A stretch of 7,865 nucleotides of DNA. It comes from an archaeon. GTDB lineage: Archaea; Nanobdellota; Nanobdellia; SCGC-AAA011-G17; GW2011-AR17. The notes under the pieces are model-generated. The model saw only the letters and a list, made by a program, of their open reading frames with translations, was not told the DNA's origin and searched no databases. How positions within the stretch are numbered: the stretch's first letter is position 1; each line of letters opens with the position of its first letter. A program made the position numbers and the translations under genes. The stretch covers positions 1-7,865 of the forward strand of contig JAHFJF010000038.1 of assembly GCA_023245975.1 (NCBI GenBank), in the 5' to 3' direction. Positions 5,551 to 7,865 of the stretch are shown in pieces.

Positions 5551-6611
5551 AAAACGATCTTATGGCCGCAGAATGTCCTATCTTGATTATTAAAATAAAT
5601 ATTGTCTGATATATCTGATGGGTTTATGATAGGATATTTAGCTACCCTCTGAAGGAATTTCCTTGTGAATTGCCCCATCCCACCTTTTTCACGCGCTATC
5701 TGGTCCTGCTTTGCTGAACAGATTATAAGAGTCTTCTCAATATTTTTATTTTCAAAGAGTTTCTTTATCTTGCCAGAATGGCAGCTATCAATAATCACTA
5801 TCTTATAACCACGGATCGCCTCTATTAATTCGTATAACTCATTTGGTTCTATCTCCCTAAAAAAGCCAAATTTGTATAAAATAGGATTTTGTGCAGGCAA
5901 AGAAAGGCTGCCATCTTCGGTGCCGTGCCCGCTATAATGGATGAAAGTCAAACTATTCTCATCCTGCATTTTTATAAGATATTGCAAGGAATTTAATACT
6001 GCAGGCCTTGTCGGCATTTCATTACCGTCAATACCATTTCTATCAAATATCATCTTCACTATGTCTTCGGATTTGAAGGCGCGCGCCTTAAGTAGTGACT
6101 CTATGCCAATTGCATCATTTCTAACGCCCTTTAAATTCAATTTGTCATCTGCACCTATAATTAATGCCCTTTTCTTAGAATAATTTGGAAGCTGTATTAA
6201 TCTCATAGCCATTGTACCAATCCTTAATTCATCACTTGCTTTTAGCAAAGCTATTTTTTCTAATTTCTTGCCATTAACGAAAGTGCCATTCTTGCTTTTC
6301 AAGTCCATTGCAAATACAGCATTTCCCGAATTATAAATAAGGCATTGAGCCCTTGATACATTTGGCATATAGGGCAAAATATCTATGCCCCTAAATTCCA
6401 AGTGATTCTGAACTGATGGAACCATTTGAACTAATTTATCCCTTAATTCATTATCTCCCAGTATCTTCTCCATTGCATATCCAGGGGTTCTACCTAGAAC
6501 ATACATAGAGCCCTCTTTAAGCCTTATAATCTCATCTAGGCTACGTTCTTCATTAGGCCCCAGCTCCAGCATACTAGATGCCCTTTTGACCAGATGAAAA
6601 GCTGTTTTCAT
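5547..6611 (-). CDS. FHA-caspase fusion protein (metacaspase-like C14 peptidase)
   Basis: A two-domain cytoplasmic protein of 354 aa. Residues about 36-140 form an FHA domain, a phosphothreonine reader: VLGRTPG (Gly40, Arg41), VSRAQ (Ser86, Arg87) and SKNGTFVNG (Asn108, Gly109). The usual His of S-x-x-H is Gln89. Residues about 147-354 are a caspase-fold C14 peptidase: RALIIGADD with LKGVRNDA, the catalytic HYSGHG (His229), IIDSCHSG (Cys277), and ICSAKQDQIAREKGGMGQFT, typical of the small-subunit region. Both catalytic residues are intact, so it should be active; metacaspases usually cut after Arg or Lys. No signal peptide or membrane segment is seen. The open frame extends upstream to 6740, but I chose ATG 6611, which is 30-31 nt from a TATA box; the extension is unlike either domain and would overlap the divergent gene. 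The role is unknown: phosphorylation-directed proteolysis, stress response or programmed death are candidates. Confidence 0.85.
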   Translation of the reverse strand: MKTAFHLVKRASSMLELGPNEERSLDEIIRLKEGSMYVLGRTPGYAMEKILGDNELRDKLVQMVPSVQNHLEFRGIDILPYMPNVSRAQCLIYNSGNAVFAMDLKSKNGTFVNGKKLEKIALLKASDELRIGTMAMRLIQLPNYSKKRALIIGADDKLNLKGVRNDAIGIESLLKARAFKSEDIVKMIFDRNGIDGNEMPTRPAVLNSLQYLIKMQDENSLTFIHYSGHGTEDGSLSLPAQNPILYKFGFFREIEPNELYELIEAIRGYKIVIIDSCHSGKIKKLFENKNIEKTLIICSAKQDQIAREKGGMGQFTRKFLQRVAKYPIINPSDISDNIYFNNQDRTFCGHKIVF

Positions 6612-6633
6612 GCTTATTCCTAGGCATAAAGCC

Positions 6634-6642
6634 TTTAAATAA
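6634..6642 (-). promoter_or_regulatory. TATA box of the FHA-caspase gene
   Basis: On the minus strand TTATTTAAA begins at 6642, 31 nt before ATG 6611 (30 if counted from the second T). It is preceded by GCAAAAG, a BRE-like element that is also one arm of the inverted repeat at 6644-6667. It supports 6611 over any start further upstream. Confidence 0.6.
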
Positions 6643-6643
6643 C

Positions 6644-6667
6644 TTTTGCTACTATTGGGTAGCAAAA
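6644..6667. repeat. Perfect 9-bp inverted repeat between the divergent FHA-caspase and unknown-gene promoters
   Basis: TTTTGCTAC (6644-6652) and GTAGCAAAA (6659-6667) are exact reverse complements with a 6-nt spacer. Each arm ends one to three bases from a TATA box (6642 on minus, 6671 on plus), so each promoter has GTAGCAAAA at its BRE position. The dyad centre, 6655.5, is within one base of the midpoint of the two boxes. It may be a shared operator, or two similar BREs facing opposite ways. Confidence 0.6.
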
Positions 6668-6670
6668 CAC

Positions 6671-6678
6671 TTATAAGG
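6671..6678 (+). promoter_or_regulatory. TATA box of the 216-residue unknown gene
   Basis: TTATAAGG begins exactly 30 nt before the ATG at 6701, preceded by GCAAAACAC. This spacing matches the other promoters here and predicts a leaderless message starting at the ATG. Confidence 0.65.
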
Positions 6679-6700
6679 CTTGGGATGCCATTAAAATAGC

Positions 6701-7351
6701 ATGAAAAACGCCCAAAAAAAGAAGGCTTTAGTAATAACACATGCTGGAGAGATGTGGGATTCTAGCAGGGCTGCCAAGAGGAACATTGAAGATTTTATAG
6801 GCAATAATCAAGATTATGATATAATCAGAATAAGGCATCCCTTAACAGATGACTATATATCTAATGGATATGTTATACATTCTGAAACAGGGATAATACC
6901 TTCTGAACAAGCATTGAAATTAATCTCTAAATACAATACAATAGTCACTGCCGGAGGATATTTCAATGATTGCGCATTGAATACATTCAAAAGCCTTGCA
7001 TCGGCATACTATCAAAATCCTTCCAGTGAAATTAAAATAATAATCCCACTAAGCTTGCTATACCAGCCTGTTTTTTATCAGGATTGCTCTGGCCCTAACC
7101 CAGAAGAGACCAAAACTGTTGAAGAAATATTCAAGAGTTCAAATGACGGAAAGAGAAACAATGCAAGCTGGCTTTTCAAGAAAAGATTGCACGAGATGGA
7201 AAAACGTGCACAGTTTTGGAGGCTCATGAACAAAAACTTCAGCAGCAGAGATATAGAAAGCAAAGCAACAAAAAATGAAGTGGTTGCAAGAGATTCCGGG
7301 CTTATTCTAAAAAGCCTAATATCACACAAAGAGATCTCAAATTGCCTTTAA
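6701..7351 (+). CDS. Uncharacterised protein, possible isochorismatase-like alpha/beta fold
   Basis: I do not recognise this 216-aa protein. The first 125 residues look like an alternating alpha/beta fold: strands KKALVITHA (7-15), DIIRIRHP (40-47), YNTIVTAGG (78-86) and IKIIIPLSLL (111-120), with helices between. TAGGYFNDCALNTFKSLA (83-100) recalls the loop of isochorismatase-like hydrolases, where a Cys starts a helix after a glycine-rich turn (here Cys91). However, the early catalytic Asp and the Lys of that family are not evident, so this is a weak guess. The C-terminal half (about 136-216) is charged, rich in Lys/Arg and probably helical. No signal peptide or membrane segment is seen. 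It is divergent from the FHA-caspase gene with a symmetric promoter region, so the two may be expressed together. Its 3' end overlaps the convergent reductase gene by 15 bp. The reading frame is supported by the TATA-to-ATG spacing and the coherent protein pattern. Confidence 0.7.
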   Translation: MKNAQKKKALVITHAGEMWDSSRAAKRNIEDFIGNNQDYDIIRIRHPLTDDYISNGYVIHSETGIIPSEQALKLISKYNTIVTAGGYFNDCALNTFKSLASAYYQNPSSEIKIIIPLSLLYQPVFYQDCSGPNPEETKTVEEIFKSSNDGKRNNASWLFKKRLHEMEKRAQFWRLMNKNFSSRDIESKATKNEVVARDSGLILKSLISHKEISNCL

Positions 7352-7865
7352 TCCAAATTTTAAAAGGCTTGGCTTTGCCAATAACATCTTCATAACAAAA
7401 GTAGTTGGGAAATCCCTGTCTGTCTCCTCAAGAATCTTCTTTAACTTAGCTTCACCGAACATCCCGATTAGCTCATTATAATCATTCTCCCTAAATTTAT
7501 TCAAAGCCTGGCGCATCTTAAGAGAAAGCCATAAATCCCTGCTTACTTCTTTCTTGAAATTCCGGCTATAATTCAAAATATCATTTGCCAATATATCTGC
7601 AGCCATTACGCCAAAGATTATCCCGCCATAAGTTGTCGCCTTAACCTGGCCTGCTGCATCCCCAATTATCATCGCATTGCCATTTTGGATCTTAGCATTT
7701 TTGTCATAAATCGGTATGATTCCTCCTTGATACTCGATTTTTTTGGCATCGGGGCAGCGCATACTGATCAATCTCTTGAATTGCTTATCGGCATCCGAGG
7801 TTGCGCATACCCCTATACGCGCAACATTCTCATTCTCTGGGACAAGCCATGCGAACTCTCCAATT
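7337..7865 (-). CDS. Geranylgeranyl reductase family protein, C-terminal part (5' end outside window)
   Basis: Members of this FAD-dependent family reduce the double bonds of geranylgeranyl chains; in archaea the main job is saturation of digeranylgeranylglycerophospholipids at the membrane. The frame is open through the right edge, and 175 C-terminal residues are visible. They start with GEFAWLVPENENVARIGV, the substrate-domain strand pair typical of the family. Next come GGIIPIYD and the FAD-binding stretch NAMIIGDAAGQVKATTYGGI, where GDAAG contacts the flavin. The helical C-terminal domain contains the LSLKMRQALNKF and FPTTFVMKMLLAKPSLL segments. The TTG near 7771 is only an internal Leu codon, because family-conserved sequence continues upstream of it. 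Other flavoproteins of the same superfamily are possible, but the KATT-x-GGI motif points to the archaeal lipid reductase group. It ends 15 bp inside the convergent unknown gene. Confidence 0.88.
   Translation of the reverse strand, partial: IGEFAWLVPENENVARIGVCATSDADKQFKRLISMRCPDAKKIEYQGGIIPIYDKNAKIQNGNAMIIGDAAGQVKATTYGGIIFGVMAADILANDILNYSRNFKKEVSRDLWLSLKMRQALNKFRENDYNELIGMFGEAKLKKILEETDRDFPTTFVMKMLLAKPSLLKFGLKAI

Noticed and set aside
7078..7329. Minus-strand open frame inside the 216-residue gene
   Set aside because: Hydrophobic antisense shadow with no promoter; the plus-strand gene has a precise TATA-to-ATG spacing and a coherent alpha/beta pattern.
7769..7771. TTG near 7771 as the start of the reductase
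   Set aside because: The upstream frame encodes conserved reductase sequence (GEFAWLVPENENVARIGV), so the codon is internal.
1..7865. tRNA, rRNA, CRISPR array or insertion sequence
   Set aside because: No tRNA-like cloverleaf, rRNA sequence, regularly spaced repeats, transposase or flanking target duplications were seen, and nearly all of the window is coding.

Overview
The window looks like chromosomal DNA of an archaeon, most likely a small-genome DPANN-type lineage. The evidence is the gene content: Pelota, an EndoQ-type repair nuclease, a PAC2-family protein, a geranylgeranyl-reductase-family enzyme and a class III (archaeal pilin-type) signal peptide. The DNA is AT-rich, and genes start without a Shine-Dalgarno sequence, about 30 nt downstream of a TATA box. 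The lineage is an inference from style; no rRNA or other decisive marker lies in the window.

Layout from left to right. First comes the 3' end of lysA (+). After it are a PAC2 proteasome-assembly-chaperone-like gene and, overlapping its stop codon, a Cas4/RecB-like PD-(D/E)XK nuclease with four iron-sulfur-type cysteines (+). Converging on these is the EndoQ repair endonuclease (-). Upstream of EndoQ on the same strand is a secreted or pilus-like protein with a class III signal peptide and repeated beta-rich modules. This gene shares a 46-bp divergent promoter with pelota (+). Pelota converges, sharing a CTAG stop overlap, on an FHA-caspase fusion gene (-). The FHA-caspase is divergent, across 89 bp, from an uncharacterised 216-residue protein (+). 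The last gene is the C-terminal part of a geranylgeranyl reductase (-), which runs off the right edge.

Genes are tightly packed. All three convergent pairs overlap at their 3' ends (4, 4 and 15 bp), and no gap exceeds 100 bp. Six genes show the same promoter geometry: a TATA-like box whose first base lies 30-31 nt before the start codon. This implies leaderless transcripts, and it revises three starts (PAC2 to 351, pelota to 4483, FHA-caspase to 6611).

The genes fall into information maintenance (EndoQ, PD-(D/E)XK nuclease, Pelota), protein quality control (PAC2), membrane or surface functions (reductase, pilin-like protein) and lysine synthesis. The most unusual part is the FHA-caspase and its divergent unknown neighbour. 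A perfect 9-bp inverted repeat sits midway between their two TATA boxes, which suggests a co-regulated, undescribed two-gene module.
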